Below are positions 28,944 to 39,809 of a DNA stretch of 64,000 bases, in pieces. Each line of letters begins with the position of its first letter. The first letter of the stretch is position 1. A program made the translations under genes and the position numbers. Origin of the DNA: Mycobacterium paraense (lineage in GTDB: Bacteria > Actinomycetota > Actinomycetes > Mycobacteriales > Mycobacteriaceae); contig NZ_LQPM01000001.1 in NCBI RefSeq assembly GCF_002101815.1, positions 1 through 64,000 of the forward strand, read 5' to 3'. The notes under the pieces were generated by a model that saw nothing but the letters and a program-made list of their open reading frames with translations, did not search any database and had not been told where the DNA came from.

Positions 28944-29627
28944 TCAGGGCTGAAGGCGCTCGATCCGGGCGTCGGTGACGCGAATCCGGTTGTGCACCCG
29001 GTTTTCCCGGCCCTGCCAGAATTCGACCACCTCGGGCGCGATGAGGTAGCCGCCCCAGTTGGGCGGCACCGGGACGGATTCGGAGTCGGCGAAGCGCGCG
29101 GTGACCTCGGCGAGCTGGTCCAGCAGCGCCACACGCGACGGGATCGGGCGCGATTGGTGTGACGCCCAGGCCCCCAGTTGGGAGCCGCGCGGCCGCATCG
29201 ACCAGTAGTCCCGCGTCACCTGCGGGTCCACCTTGGTCACCGGCCCGCGGATGTGGATCTGCCGTCCCAGCAGGAACCAGGGGAAGGTCGCCGACGCGTA
29301 CGGCGTCGCGGCCAGCTCGGCGCCCTTGTCGGAGTCGTAGTTGGTGAAGAAAGTGATTCCGGTCTCATCGGCGCTCTTGCACAACACCGCTCGGCTGACC
29401 GGCCTGCCGTCGGCGACGGTTGCCAGCACCATGGCGTTGGGCTCGGCCACGCCGGCGCGCTCGGCATCGTCGAGCCACCGGCGGAACAGCGCGAGCCACC
29501 CGTCGGCCAGCCAGTCCTCGTCCAGGTCCGGGCTGCCGTCTTTTTCGACCGACCCGTACTCCACGCGCATTCTCTCGAGGTGTTCTCGCCCCGTCTCGGA
29601 ACCTGCTCCGGGGGCCGGTCCTGCCAT
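28944..29627 (-). CDS. pdxH: pyridoxine/pyridoxamine 5'-phosphate oxidase
   Basis: 227 residues. The FMN- and substrate-binding motifs of PNPOx are present: [50 protein letters not shown], the signature [15 protein letters not shown] and the C-terminal [17 protein letters not shown]. It makes pyridoxal phosphate. It strongly resembles remembered M. tuberculosis Rv2607, which lies elsewhere; here the gene is divergent from citA. ATG at 29627 has TAGCGT 7 nt upstream (leaderless), and this box abuts a palindromic operator. Confidence 0.94.
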   Translation of the reverse strand: MAGPAPGAGSETGREHLERMRVEYGSVEKDGSPDLDEDWLADGWLALFRRWLDDAERAGVAEPNAMVLATVADGRPVSRAVLCKSADETGITFFTNYDSDKGAELAATPYASATFPWFLLGRQIHIRGPVTKVDPQVTRDYWSMRPRGSQLGAWASHQSRPIPSRVALLDQLAEVTARFADSESVPVPPNWGGYLIAPEVVEFWQGRENRVHNRIRVTDARIERLQP

Positions 29628-29636
29628 TACGCCAAC

Positions 29637-29665
29637 GCTACCGGGGGTTGCTACCGGCCGGTAGC
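29637..29665. promoter_or_regulatory. palindromic operator between pdxH and citA
   Basis: GCTACCGGCCGGTAGC at 29650-29665 is a perfect 16-bp palindrome, and the half-site GCTACCGG is repeated at 29637-29644. The half-site overlaps the candidate pdxH -10 (TAGCGT at 29635-29640, minus strand). The core TACC-N4-GGTA resembles TetR-type operators and reappears before fadE10. Confidence 0.65.
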
Positions 29666-29699
29666 ATCCGCCCGGCGGTGGGGTGCGAGAATTTCTCCT

Positions 29700-30818
29700 A
29701 TGACTGTGCCCGAGAACTTTGTCCCCGGCCTCGAGGGCGTGGTGGCGTTCACCACCGAAATTGCCGAGCCGGATAAAGACGGCGGCGCGCTGCGTTACCG
29801 CGGCGTGGACATCGAGGACCTGGTGACTCAGCAGGTCACGTTCGGCGACGTGTGGGGCCTGCTGGTCGACGGCAAGTTCGGGCACGGGCTGCCGCCCGCA
29901 GAGCCCTTCCCGCTGCCGATCCACACCGGCGACGTGCGGGTCGACGTGCAGGCGGGCCTGGCGATGCTGGCGCCGATCTGGGGCTACAAGCCACTGCTGG
30001 ACACCGACGACGCCACCGCCCGCGATCAGCTGGCCCGGGCCTCGGTGATGGCCCTCTCCTATGTCGCACAGTCGGCCCGCGGCATCTACCAGCCCGCCGT
30101 GCCGCAGCGTGTCATCGACGAATGCCCAACCGTCACAGCGCGATTCATGACGCGCTGGCAGGGTGAACCCGACCCCAGGCACGTCGAGGCCATTGACGCC
30201 TACTGGGTGTCGGCCGCCGAGCATGGCATGAACGCCTCGACGTTCACCGCGCGGGTGATCGCCTCGACCGGCGCGGACGTCGCGGCCTCGCTGTCGGGCG
30301 CGATCGGCGCGATGAGCGGCCCGCTGCACGGTGGGGCCCCCGCGCGGGTGCTGCCGATGATCGAAGAGGTCGAGCGCACCGGCGACGCCCGCGGCCTGGT
30401 CAAGTCGATCCTGGACCGCGGCGACAAGCTGATGGGGTTCGGCCACCGCGTTTACCGCGCCGAGGACCCGCGGGCGCGGGTGCTGCGGGCGGCCGCGGAA
30501 CGGCTGGGCGCCCCGCGCCACGAGGTCGCCGTCGCGCTGGAGCAGGCCGCGCTGGCGGAACTGCGCGAGCGGCGCCCGGACCGCGCCATCGAGACCAACG
30601 TCGAGTTCTGGGCCGCGGTCATCCTGGACTTCGCCCGGGTGCCGGCCAACATGATGCCGGCGATGTTCACCTGCGGACGCACCGCGGGGTGGTGCGCCCA
30701 CATCCTCGAGCAGAAGCGGCTCGGCAAGCTGGTCCGCCCCTCGGCCATCTATGTGGGACCGGGCCCGCGCAGCCCGGAAGCCGTCGAGGGCTGGGACCGG
30801 GTTCTCACCCACGCCTGA
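29700..30818 (+). CDS. citA: citrate synthase II CitA
   Basis: 372 residues, nearly identical to remembered M. tuberculosis CitA (Rv0889c, 373 residues). Catalytic segments: [32 protein letters not shown] and the C-terminal [13 protein letters not shown]. It is shorter than GltA2 by about 60 residues. Type II citrate synthases may also accept propionyl-CoA (methylcitrate synthase), which cannot be decided here. Divergent from pdxH with a shared 72-nt promoter region carrying a palindrome; followed by a terminator-like repeat. Confidence 0.95.
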   Translation: MTVPENFVPGLEGVVAFTTEIAEPDKDGGALRYRGVDIEDLVTQQVTFGDVWGLLVDGKFGHGLPPAEPFPLPIHTGDVRVDVQAGLAMLAPIWGYKPLLDTDDATARDQLARASVMALSYVAQSARGIYQPAVPQRVIDECPTVTARFMTRWQGEPDPRHVEAIDAYWVSAAEHGMNASTFTARVIASTGADVAASLSGAIGAMSGPLHGGAPARVLPMIEEVERTGDARGLVKSILDRGDKLMGFGHRVYRAEDPRARVLRAAAERLGAPRHEVAVALEQAALAELRERRPDRAIETNVEFWAAVILDFARVPANMMPAMFTCGRTAGWCAHILEQKRLGKLVRPSAIYVGPGPRSPEAVEGWDRVLTHA

Positions 30819-30820
30819 TC

Positions 30821-30883
30821 CGCGCGCGGTGTAACCACACCGCGAATTTCGGCCCAACATTTCGCGCTGTGGTCACGCTCGCG
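30821..30883 (+). terminator. long imperfect palindrome after citA (family C)
   Basis: The arm around GTGTAACCACACCGCGAA (30829-30846) pairs imperfectly with TTTCGCGCTGTGGTCAC (30860-30876), flanked by CGCG on both sides, starting 3 nt after the citA stop. It is likely a transcription end. The remaining bases to 31022 hold a second inverted repeat, CGCGACGC (30925-30932) with GCGTCGCG (30945-30952), and the next ribosome site. Confidence 0.55.
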
Positions 30884-31022
30884 TGCGTTAGTTGTCGGTG
30901 CCCGGCGATTGAATGGGCGCGTGCCGCGACGCTCCGATGATTTTGCGTCGCGGGACGAGTCAATAACCGTGTGCCGGCCCACGCCGGGGTTGGCACGGGA
31001 GACCGACAACAAGGAGAAAACC

Positions 31023-31478
31023 ATGGCAATCAACGTCGAGCCCGCACTGTCCCCGCACCTCGTCGTCGACAACGCCGCCGCTGCGATCGACTTCTACGTC
31101 AAGGCCTTTGGCGCCGTCGAGTTGGGTCGGGTGCCCGGTCCCGACGGCAGGCTGGTCCACGCCGCGCTGAACATCAACGGGTCCACCGTCATGCTCAACG
31201 ACGACTTCCCCGAAACGTGTGGCGGCAAGTCGATGACGCCCAAGTCGCTGGGCGGCACCCCTGTCACCATCCATCTGACGGTCACCGACGTCGACACGAA
31301 GTTCCAGCAGGCGCTGGACGCGGGCGCCACCGTGGTGGCTCCGCTCGACGACCAGTTCTGGGGAGACCGCTACGGCGTGGTCGCCGACCCGTTCGGCCAT
31401 CACTGGTCGCTGGGGCAGCCGGTGCGCGAAGTCAGCATGGAGGAGATCTCTGCCGCGATGTCCGGGCAGCCGGGCTAA
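31023..31478 (+). CDS. VOC family protein (PhnB-like), Rv0887c-like
   Basis: 151 residues with the PhnB-type VOC signature: LVVDNAAAAIDFYVKAFGAVE near the N-terminus and RYGVVADPFGHHWSLGQPV near the end. PhnB-like proteins are small dimeric glyoxalase-fold proteins, mostly without known reaction. Start ATG at 31023 has AAGGAG 6 nt upstream. The stop overlaps the convergent fprB stop (CTAA). Matches the position of Rv0887c. Confidence 0.9.
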   Translation: MAINVEPALSPHLVVDNAAAAIDFYVKAFGAVELGRVPGPDGRLVHAALNINGSTVMLNDDFPETCGGKSMTPKSLGGTPVTIHLTVTDVDTKFQQALDAGATVVAPLDDQFWGDRYGVVADPFGHHWSLGQPVREVSMEEISAAMSGQPG

Positions 31479-33163
31479 GAGTCGAGTAGCCGGGCCAGCA
31501 GCCGGCGTCGCCGCGGCGGCGCCGGCGCGGTCGCGGCGACGGCGAGCATGTCGGCGACGTCGGTGAATTTGTTGCGCGGCCGCCCGTCGTGGCCGCCACG
31601 CTCGATTTCCGCGGCGTCGATCGCCCGCCATCCCGCGGAGTCGACGACGTCGGGCTGACGCCCGCGCACCAGCTCGTCCAGCGCGCCCGGCGCGGCGGCC
31701 GGGTCGGTCAGCCGGCCGGCGTTGAAGTCGGCCACCAGCGCCTGGACGGTTTGCAGGGAGCAGGACTTGTTGGTGCCGATGAACCCCGTCGGCCCGCGCT
31801 TGATCCAGCCGGCGACGTAGGCGCCGGGCACCGGACGGCCGGAGCCGGGGTCCACGACGCGGCCGCCGTCGTTGGGCACCACGGCCGCCGACTCGTCGAA
31901 CGGAAGCCCACGAATCTCCTTGCCGCGGTAGCCGATCGACGTCAGCACCAGGCCCGCTTCCAGCCGGCGCAGCTCCTCGGTGCCGGTGACGGTGAACTCG
32001 ACGCCGGTGACGCGCGCCTCCCCGAGCACGCGTTGCGGCGTCAGCTCGTAGGCCAGCCGGATTCGCCGGCGGGATGTGGGCGCCGCGGCGTCGCCGAGTT
32101 TGCTCAGGATCTCCAGCTTGCTCTTGGTCAGCGGGTCCGACGCGGCGGCCAGATCGCTAGCCACCCGCCGATGGTCGCCCGCGTCGAGCACGACCTCGGA
32201 TGCGCCGGTGAGCCCGATCAGCTCGGGCAGGGTGAAGGCCGAGTGGGCCGGGCCGCGCCGGGCGGCGATCACCACCTCGCGCACCGCGGAGCGCCGCAAC
32301 GCCTCGAGCGCATGGTCGGAGATGTCGGTGCGGGCCAGGTCGTCGGGGTCGGCCGTGAGGACGCGGGCCACATCGAGGGCGACGTTGCCGTTGCCGATGA
32401 TCACCACCCGTTCCTGACCGAGATCGACTGGCAGGTCGGTGAACTCGGGATGCCCGTTGAGCCACGCGACGAACTCGGTGGCCGTCCCGGTGCCGGGCAG
32501 ACCCATGCCGTCGATGCCCAGGCGACGATCGTCGGGCGCCCCCACCGCGTACAGCACCGCGTGATGGTGGGCCAGCAGGTCCGCGTGGCTCAGGTGCCTA
32601 CCGATCTCGACGTTCAGGTAGAAGCGGAAGTGCCGATGGCCGGATATCCGGTCGAACAGCCGGGTGACCCTTTTGGTGTTCTGGTGGTCGGGCGCCACGC
32701 CGGCGCGCACCAGCCCGTAGGGCGTCGGCAGCTTCTCAAAAACGTTGACCCGCACGCCGTGTTGGGTGAGCAACTCGTCGGCGGCATACATGGCGGCGGG
32801 GCCCGAGCCCACGATGGCCACGGTCAACGGCCGACGGCGGGCGCGCACCTCGGCCGCGGGGATCACCGGGGCCAGCTTCGAGGTGGGCGGCAGCTTCTCA
32901 CCCGCGGGCCGCTCCGGGTAGAACGACGCGTTGATCTCCACGAACGGCAGCTGCTTGGTGTCCAGCCGGGTGTCGGGCGCGATCGCGCCGACCGGGCACG
33001 CGCTCACGCACGCGCCGCAGTCCACGCACGCCACCGGATCGATGTAGAGCATCTCCGCGGTGGCGAACCCCGGCTCGTCCGGCGACGGGTGGATGCAGTT
33101 CACCGGACACGCGAAAACACAGGACCCGTCGTTGCAACACGACTGGGTAATGACGTGCGGCAT
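31475..33163 (-). CDS. fprB: ferredoxin/ferredoxin-NADP reductase FprB
   Basis: 562 residues. An N-terminal seven-iron-type ferredoxin domain has cysteines in SCCNDGSCVFACPVNC (residues 8-23) and CVDCGACVSACPV (46-57). An adrenodoxin-reductase-like domain follows: FAD site AIVGSGPAAMYAADEL around 118, NADP site IIGNGNVALDVARVL, and the C-terminal GWIKRGPTGFIGTNK. It passes electrons from NADPH to ferredoxins and P450s, with its own ferredoxin fused. Close to remembered Rv0886. Start ATG at 33163 by homology; the AurF-type gene lies 14 nt upstream, suggesting a redox pair. Confidence 0.95.
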   Translation of the reverse strand: MPHVITQSCCNDGSCVFACPVNCIHPSPDEPGFATAEMLYIDPVACVDCGACVSACPVGAIAPDTRLDTKQLPFVEINASFYPERPAGEKLPPTSKLAPVIPAAEVRARRRPLTVAIVGSGPAAMYAADELLTQHGVRVNVFEKLPTPYGLVRAGVAPDHQNTKRVTRLFDRISGHRHFRFYLNVEIGRHLSHADLLAHHHAVLYAVGAPDDRRLGIDGMGLPGTGTATEFVAWLNGHPEFTDLPVDLGQERVVIIGNGNVALDVARVLTADPDDLARTDISDHALEALRRSAVREVVIAARRGPAHSAFTLPELIGLTGASEVVLDAGDHRRVASDLAAASDPLTKSKLEILSKLGDAAAPTSRRRIRLAYELTPQRVLGEARVTGVEFTVTGTEELRRLEAGLVLTSIGYRGKEIRGLPFDESAAVVPNDGGRVVDPGSGRPVPGAYVAGWIKRGPTGFIGTNKSCSLQTVQALVADFNAGRLTDPAAAPGALDELVRGRQPDVVDSAGWRAIDAAEIERGGHDGRPRNKFTDVADMLAVAATAPAPPRRRRLLARLLDS

Positions 33164-33177
33164 AGAACTCCGAAAAC

Positions 33178-35520
<2,343 letters not shown>

Positions 35521-35540
35521 CTTCCGCGTCATCAGCCCGC

Positions 35541-35566
35541 AACCCGCCAGCGTGTCAGAGCGGGTT
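35541..35566 (+). terminator. hairpin after serC
   Basis: AACCCGC (35541-35547) pairs perfectly with GCGGGTT (35560-35566) around a 12-nt loop. A GC-rich stem without a U-run, as is common in mycobacteria. Confidence 0.55.
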
Positions 35567-35641
35567 ACCGGCGTTAGCTGCACTAGAGTGCGGACCCGAG
35601 GGGTCCGTCGCTAACCGGCGCGGAGCCTGCGAGGAGAAGCC

Positions 35642-36427
35642 ATGCGGGAACTCAAAGTGGTTGGTCTCGATGACGACGGCAAATACATCATCTGCGAGGG
35701 TGATGACCCCGCAGAACGGTTCAAGCTGGCGGCCGACGACAGACTCCGGGCCGCCCTTCGCGGCGAGTCGCCACAGGCTGAGCAGCCGCCGCTCGACATG
35801 CAGGTCACTAACATGTTGAGCCCCAAAGAGATTCAGGCCCGCATTCGCGCCGGTGCGTCCGTCGATCAGGTTGCCACGGCGTCGGGCTCCGACATTTCGC
35901 GGGTCCGCCGCTTTGCTCACCCGGTGTTGCTGGAGCGCGCTCGCGCCGCCGAACTGGCAACCGCAGCGCACCCGATGCTGGCCGACGGGCCGGCCGTGCT
36001 CACCCTGCTGGAGACCGTCAGCGCGGCACTGGTGGCGCGCGGCCTGGAACCCGACCGGCTCAGCTGGGACGCGTGGCGCAACGAGGACGGTCGCTGGACG
36101 GTGCAGCTCGCCTGGAAGGCCGGCCGCTCGGACAACATCGCGCACTTCAGCTTCGCCCCCGGCGCCCACGGCGGAACGGTCACGGCGGTCGACGACGCGG
36201 CCAGCGAGCTGATCGACCCCGACTTCGAGCGCCCGCTGCGGCCACTCGCCCGGGTGGCCCGCCTCGACTTCGAGGCGCCGGAAGCGCCCGCGTCCGGCGG
36301 CGACACCGCCGAACCCGCGGCCCCCGCGGCGCCGCCCGAACAGCCGGTGCACACCAGGCGCGGCAAGCCGGTCATTCCGGCCTGGGAGGACGTGCTGCTG
36401 GGGGTGCGCTCAGGCGGGCACCGCTAG
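35642..36427 (+). CDS. sepH: FtsZ-associated division protein SepH (DUF3071)
   Basis: 261 residues. The N-terminal DUF3071 domain (MRELKVVGLDDDGKYIICE ... LSPKEIQARIRAGASVDQVA) contains a helix-turn-helix-like segment at about 58-90. A disordered Ala/Pro/Glu linker (about 205-240) and a short conserved end (GKPVIPAWEDVLLG) follow. SepH in Streptomyces and mycobacteria binds FtsZ and promotes its assembly at the division site. Corresponds to Rv0883c. Ribosome site GCGAGGAGA lies 6 nt upstream. Its TAG shares 3 of 4 bases with the opposite-strand stop of the next gene (CTAG). Confidence 0.92.
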   Translation: MRELKVVGLDDDGKYIICEGDDPAERFKLAADDRLRAALRGESPQAEQPPLDMQVTNMLSPKEIQARIRAGASVDQVATASGSDISRVRRFAHPVLLERARAAELATAAHPMLADGPAVLTLLETVSAALVARGLEPDRLSWDAWRNEDGRWTVQLAWKAGRSDNIAHFSFAPGAHGGTVTAVDDAASELIDPDFERPLRPLARVARLDFEAPEAPASGGDTAEPAAPAAPPEQPVHTRRGKPVIPAWEDVLLGVRSGGHR

Positions 36428-36693
36428 CCGACCGTCATCGCCAGCAGCGTCACCCACGCGCCCACCACACCCACGGCCGCGCCCAGCACAAACCACCGCA
36501 GCACCAGGGTGCGCCGCCAGCCCCACAACGTCGGCGCCAGACCGCCCGCCGCCACGGCGTTAAGGCCGACCGCCAGCAACGGATGCACCCGGATCAGGCC
36601 GAGACTGAGCACCACGACCGCGGCGCCGGTCACGGCGGCGACGAACGCGGAGACCGTCAAACCCGTTGCCCAGGGGACGGACTCGTCGCTCAC
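36424..36693 (-). CDS. small membrane protein, Rv0882-like
   Basis: 89 residues with three hydrophobic segments (about 10-32, 38-57, 65-88). No known domain. The GTG at 36693 overlaps the stop of the upstream methyltransferase as GTGA; a second GTG one codon earlier (36696) is possible. Last gene of a leftward marR-methyltransferase-membrane protein operon, in the same order as Rv0880-Rv0881-Rv0882. Confidence 0.8.
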   Translation of the reverse strand: MSDESVPWATGLTVSAFVAAVTGAAVVVLSLGLIRVHPLLAVGLNAVAAGGLAPTLWGWRRTLVLRWFVLGAAVGVVGAWVTLLAMTVG

Positions 36694-37514
36694 CACGTGA
36701 GCCTAGCCCGCTCGTAGAACGCCAGGGCCGCTGCGGTGGCGACGTTGAGCGAGTCGGTGCCCCGCGACATCGGGACGCGCACCGGCACATCGCTGAGCCG
36801 CAGAGCGGCCGCCGTCAGCCCGGGGCCCTCGGCGCCCACCAGCACCGCGACCCGCTCGTCGACCGCCGCGGCCATCGCCTCGGCCAGCGCGGACGCCTCG
36901 CGCTGCGGCGTCATGGCCATGAGCCGAAACCCGGTCTCCTTCAACAACAAAAGGTCGTGGGGCCAGCTGGCCGCCCGCGCAAACGGCACCAGCAACGCGT
37001 GGCCCATCGACACCCGCACCGCCCGACGGTAGAGCGGGTCGGCGCATCCGCTGCCGAACACCACCGCGTCCACACCCAGCCCCGCCGCGTTGCGAAAGAT
37101 CGAGCCCAGGTTCTCGTGGTCGTTGACGCCCTCGAGGACCGCGACGGTCCGCGCGGCCTCGACGACCTCGGCGACGCTGGGTTCGGGCACCCTCCTGGCG
37201 GCCGCGAGCACGCCGCGATTGAGGTGAAAGCCGACCACCTGGGCCATCACCTCGGCCGACGTCCGGTAGAACGGCGCCTCGGCGCCGGCCAGATCCTCCT
37301 TGAGCTCGGACAGCCGCCGGTCGGTGCCCAGCAGGGCGTGCGGGGTGAACCGGGACGCCAGCATGCGCTGCACCACCAGCACGCCTTCGGCGATCACCAG
37401 CCCTTTGCCGGTCGGCAGATCGGGGCGGCGGTCGACGCTGTTGAGGTCGCGGAAATCGTCGAGGCGAGGGTCGTCGGGATCGGTGACGTCCTGAACATCC
37501 AAGCCGTCGGTCAC
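36690..37514 (-). CDS. TrmH/SpoU family RNA 2'-O-methyltransferase, Rv0881-like
   Basis: 274 residues. An N-terminal substrate-binding domain ([14 protein letters not shown] ... [14 protein letters not shown]) precedes a SPOUT knot domain with motif 1 [20 protein letters not shown], motif 2 LVGAEGPGL and motif 3 [20 protein letters not shown], all intact. It should methylate a ribose in rRNA or tRNA; target unknown. Start GTG at 37514 overlaps the marR stop as GTGA. Confidence 0.92.
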   Translation of the reverse strand: MTDGLDVQDVTDPDDPRLDDFRDLNSVDRRPDLPTGKGLVIAEGVLVVQRMLASRFTPHALLGTDRRLSELKEDLAGAEAPFYRTSAEVMAQVVGFHLNRGVLAAARRVPEPSVAEVVEAARTVAVLEGVNDHENLGSIFRNAAGLGVDAVVFGSGCADPLYRRAVRVSMGHALLVPFARAASWPHDLLLLKETGFRLMAMTPQREASALAEAMAAAVDERVAVLVGAEGPGLTAAALRLSDVPVRVPMSRGTDSLNVATAAALAFYERARLTW

Positions 37515-37942
37515 GGGCTTTCGTCAACCAGCGCCAGCATCAGATCGGCCGCCTCGCGCAGGGTTTCCCGTTGCTCGCCGTTCAGCGTCGCCAGGCGCTT
37601 GGCCAGCCACTCCTGGCGCGCGCGGCGGTTCGCCTTGACCAGCTCGGCGCCTGACTCCGAGACCGAGACGAGGACCTGCCGGCCGTCGACCGGGTGCGGG
37701 GCGCGGTCGACCAAACCCATCTCGGCCAGCGAGGCGATCACGCGAGTCATCGACGGCGGCCGCACCCGCTCGCGGATCGCCAGCGCACCGGGGGTCATCG
37801 CGCCCTCGTTGGCCAGGGTCGCCAGCGCCGACAGCTGGGACAGCGACACCGGCGACGACGGGTTGCGGAACCGCAGTTGGCGGGCCAACCGCATCACCGC
37901 CAGCGACAGGTCGCTGGCCAGCCGGGCGTCGCTGTCAGGCAT
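37511..37942 (-). CDS. MarR family transcriptional regulator, Rv0880-like
   Basis: 143 residues, as in Rv0880. Winged helix: [22 protein letters not shown], recognition helix [19 protein letters not shown], wing [16 protein letters not shown]. It is first in the operon with the RNA methyltransferase and a membrane protein. The ATG appears leaderless (TAACCT, N6). The divergent gap contains two ATCCATGG copies, a plausible operator. Ligand unknown; MarR regulators usually sense phenolics or oxidants. Confidence 0.93.
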   Translation of the reverse strand: MPDSDARLASDLSLAVMRLARQLRFRNPSSPVSLSQLSALATLANEGAMTPGALAIRERVRPPSMTRVIASLAEMGLVDRAPHPVDGRQVLVSVSESGAELVKANRRARQEWLAKRLATLNGEQRETLREAADLMLALVDESP

Positions 37943-37948
37943 GGCGCG

Positions 37949-37954
37949 AGGTTA
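37949..37954 (-). promoter_or_regulatory. candidate -10 box of marR, leaderless start
   Basis: TAACCT followed by 6 nt and the ATG of the MarR gene, with no ribosome site. Confidence 0.5.
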
Positions 37955-37988
37955 CACGCAACGCAACGAATCCGGGATACCAAGCTGC

Positions 37989-38010
37989 ATCCATGGATTT
38001 TGATCCATGG
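37989..38010. promoter_or_regulatory. candidate MarR operator
   Basis: ATCCATGG occurs at 37989-37996 and again at 38003-38010; the first is extended to the palindrome ATCCATGGAT, and CCATGGAT/ATCCATGG form inverted arms around TTTG. It lies midway in the 120-nt gap between marR and the DUF2530 gene. Confidence 0.55.
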
Positions 38011-38049
38011 CCGCGTTCGGGCCGCTTTCGGGGCTGCGCGCCGCCGAGT

Positions 38050-38055
38050 TATGTT
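38050..38055 (+). promoter_or_regulatory. candidate -10 box, leaderless start of DUF2530 gene
   Basis: TATGTT followed by 7 nt and the ATG at 38063; no ribosome site. Confidence 0.5.
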
Positions 38056-38062
38056 GATCGCG

Positions 38063-38338
38063 ATGTCTGACCAACCCGGCCCGAGCCCCGAGGCGCCGCC
38101 GCTGCCGCGGGCGCTGCTCGAGGTCTGGCCCGTCGTCGTGGTCGGGTTCCTGGGCTGGCTGATCGGCGCGGTGCTCGCGTTCCTCGTGCCCGCCCTGCAC
38201 AGCTGGCGCCCGGTGACGCTGGGCGGGCTGGGGGTCGGGCTGATCGGCACCAGCATCTTCGTGCTGCAGCTCGCCGCCGCCCGCCGCGGCGCCCGCGGCG
38301 CGCAGACCGGGCTGGAAACCTACCTCGACCGCCCATAA
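38063..38338 (+). CDS. DUF2530 two-TM membrane protein, Rv0879c-like
   Basis: 91 residues, equal to remembered Rv0879c. Two TM helices (about 22-46 and 53-72) follow a short Pro-rich N-terminus, and the protein ends in a conserved basic tail ARRGARGAQTGLETYLD. Function unknown. The ATG at 38063 is favoured over one at 38051 by homology and by the -10 spacing. Followed 24 nt later by an SRPBCC gene. Confidence 0.85.
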   Translation: MSDQPGPSPEAPPLPRALLEVWPVVVVGFLGWLIGAVLAFLVPALHSWRPVTLGGLGVGLIGTSIFVLQLAAARRGARGAQTGLETYLDRP

Positions 38339-38362
38339 ATTCGCCGCCCCGGGAGGAAAGCC

Positions 38363-38818
38363 ATGGTCGCCCCGCTGCTGCAGACGCAAGTCGACATCGA
38401 CGCGCCCACCGACAAAGTGTGGGCGTTGATCTCCGACTTCGGGCGGATGCCGGACTGGAGCCCGCAGTGTCGCTGGATGAAACCGCTGGGACCTCTTCGC
38501 GCCGGCACCCGCACCGTGAACCTCAACCGGCGCAACCGCATGTTCTGGCCCACCACGTGCACGCTGGTCGAGGTCATTCCGGAGAAAAGGCTGGCGTTCC
38601 GGGTCAACACCAACGGCACCATCTGGAGCTACGAGCTCGAGCCCAGCGGCCAGGGCACCCGGGTGATCGAGAGCCGTCACGCCGAGAACGGCGTCACCGC
38701 GTTTTCGAACCTGTCGGTGAACGCGCTCTTCGGGGGGACCGAAAAATTTGAGCGCGAATTGCTGGAGGGGATGAACGCCTCGCTGGCAAAGATCAAAGCC
38801 GCCGCCGAGCGGGGCTAG
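38363..38818 (+). CDS. SRPBCC-fold (polyketide cyclase/START-like) protein
   Basis: 151 residues: VDIDAPTDKVWALISDFGRMPDWSP is the standard opening of this family, followed by alternating strands and a long C-terminal helix (EKFERELLEGMNASLAKIK). The fold binds hydrophobic ligands in a deep cavity; no enzymatic residue can be pointed out. ATG has GGGAGGAAA 6 nt upstream. The stop overlaps the convergent DUF3027 stop (CTAG). I do not recall it at this place in M. tuberculosis. Confidence 0.88.
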   Translation: MVAPLLQTQVDIDAPTDKVWALISDFGRMPDWSPQCRWMKPLGPLRAGTRTVNLNRRNRMFWPTTCTLVEVIPEKRLAFRVNTNGTIWSYELEPSGQGTRVIESRHAENGVTAFSNLSVNALFGGTEKFERELLEGMNASLAKIKAAAERG

Positions 38819-39723
38819 TCCCCCGGCTCGCGCGACTCCGCCTCCGCAGACTCCGGCTCCGCCGACTCCGGCGGCGACTCCGACTCCGGCTCCGCAGGCT
38901 CCGGCGGCGATTCCGGCTCCGCCGGCTCGGGCGGCGGCGGGTTGTCCGCGACGTCCAGCACGCCGTCGTCGTAGGGCTCGTACGCCGGCGAGCCGGTGCC
39001 CGCCGGGGCGGGGGTGTCCGAGTGGGCGCCGCAGCCGTATTGCTTGTCGACCACCTGCCCGTCGGCAGACAGCTCGTTGCCGCACACCCCGAACATCGCG
39101 CCCAGCGATCCGGCCAGCGGCAGGAAAAAGCCACAATCGCGGCACATCCGCTTGGTGGACCGAGCCATCGCCGAGTCGGGACCGTGGTCCCCGGTGTGCC
39201 ACCGCTCGGCCGCCTCGGCGCGGCCCAACGCGCTCATCACCCAGCGCCGACCCAACCCGATCTCGGCGGCGGTTTCGTCCACCTCGGGGTCACCGCTGGC
39301 GGTGTAGCCCGGAACCAGCCGCGGGTCGTCCGCCGCGGGCGCCAGCAGGTCTCCGGGGCTCAGATCGCCCGGCCGCACCCGTTGGTCCCAGGGCACCCAT
39401 TCCGGCGCAAGCAGCGCCGTCGGTCCGGGGATCAGCACCACTTCGCTGATCGTGGCGTGGTCGCAGCCGGGGTATGCGGCGACGACGGCCGCCCACTGCC
39501 AGCCCTGGTAGCCGGGCAGGTGCGCCAGGAACCGGTGGGTCGCGGCGTTCGGGTCCTCGTAGCCGACGCCCAGGTAGTCCCCGACGGCCTCGGGGCCGGC
39601 GAACTCCTCCACCGCCGCCCGGGCCCCGTCGGCGGCAGCCGTGAGCACCGCCGCCAACTCGTCGGGCCACTCGGCCACAGTTGTCGCGGCGGGTTCCACT
39701 GGCCCTTCACCGGGTCCGGTCAC
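38815..39723 (-). CDS. DUF3027 protein, Rv0877-like
   Basis: 302 residues from GTG 39723, which has AGAGAGGGG 5 nt upstream; an ATG ten codons earlier would place that ribosome site inside the gene. The core (VGYEDPNAATHRFLAHLPGYQGWQWAA ... CRDCGFFLPLAGSLGAMFGVCGNE) contains a CxxC plus later Cys residues, probably a zinc site. The C-terminal 60 residues are Glu/Pro/Ser repeats (PEPAEPESPP). Conserved in actinobacteria, function unknown. It stops overlapping the SRPBCC gene. Confidence 0.87.
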   Translation of the reverse strand: MTGPGEGPVEPAATTVAEWPDELAAVLTAAADGARAAVEEFAGPEAVGDYLGVGYEDPNAATHRFLAHLPGYQGWQWAAVVAAYPGCDHATISEVVLIPGPTALLAPEWVPWDQRVRPGDLSPGDLLAPAADDPRLVPGYTASGDPEVDETAAEIGLGRRWVMSALGRAEAAERWHTGDHGPDSAMARSTKRMCRDCGFFLPLAGSLGAMFGVCGNELSADGQVVDKQYGCGAHSDTPAPAGTGSPAYEPYDDGVLDVADNPPPPEPAEPESPPEPAEPESESPPESAEPESAEAESREPGD

Positions 39724-39809
39724 GCTGTCCCCTCTCTTGCACTGCGTCTCCAATAGTAAGGTTGGCGAGCCACGCCCGGTTGCCTGCCGGCATAAGACAG
39801 AATTGATCC

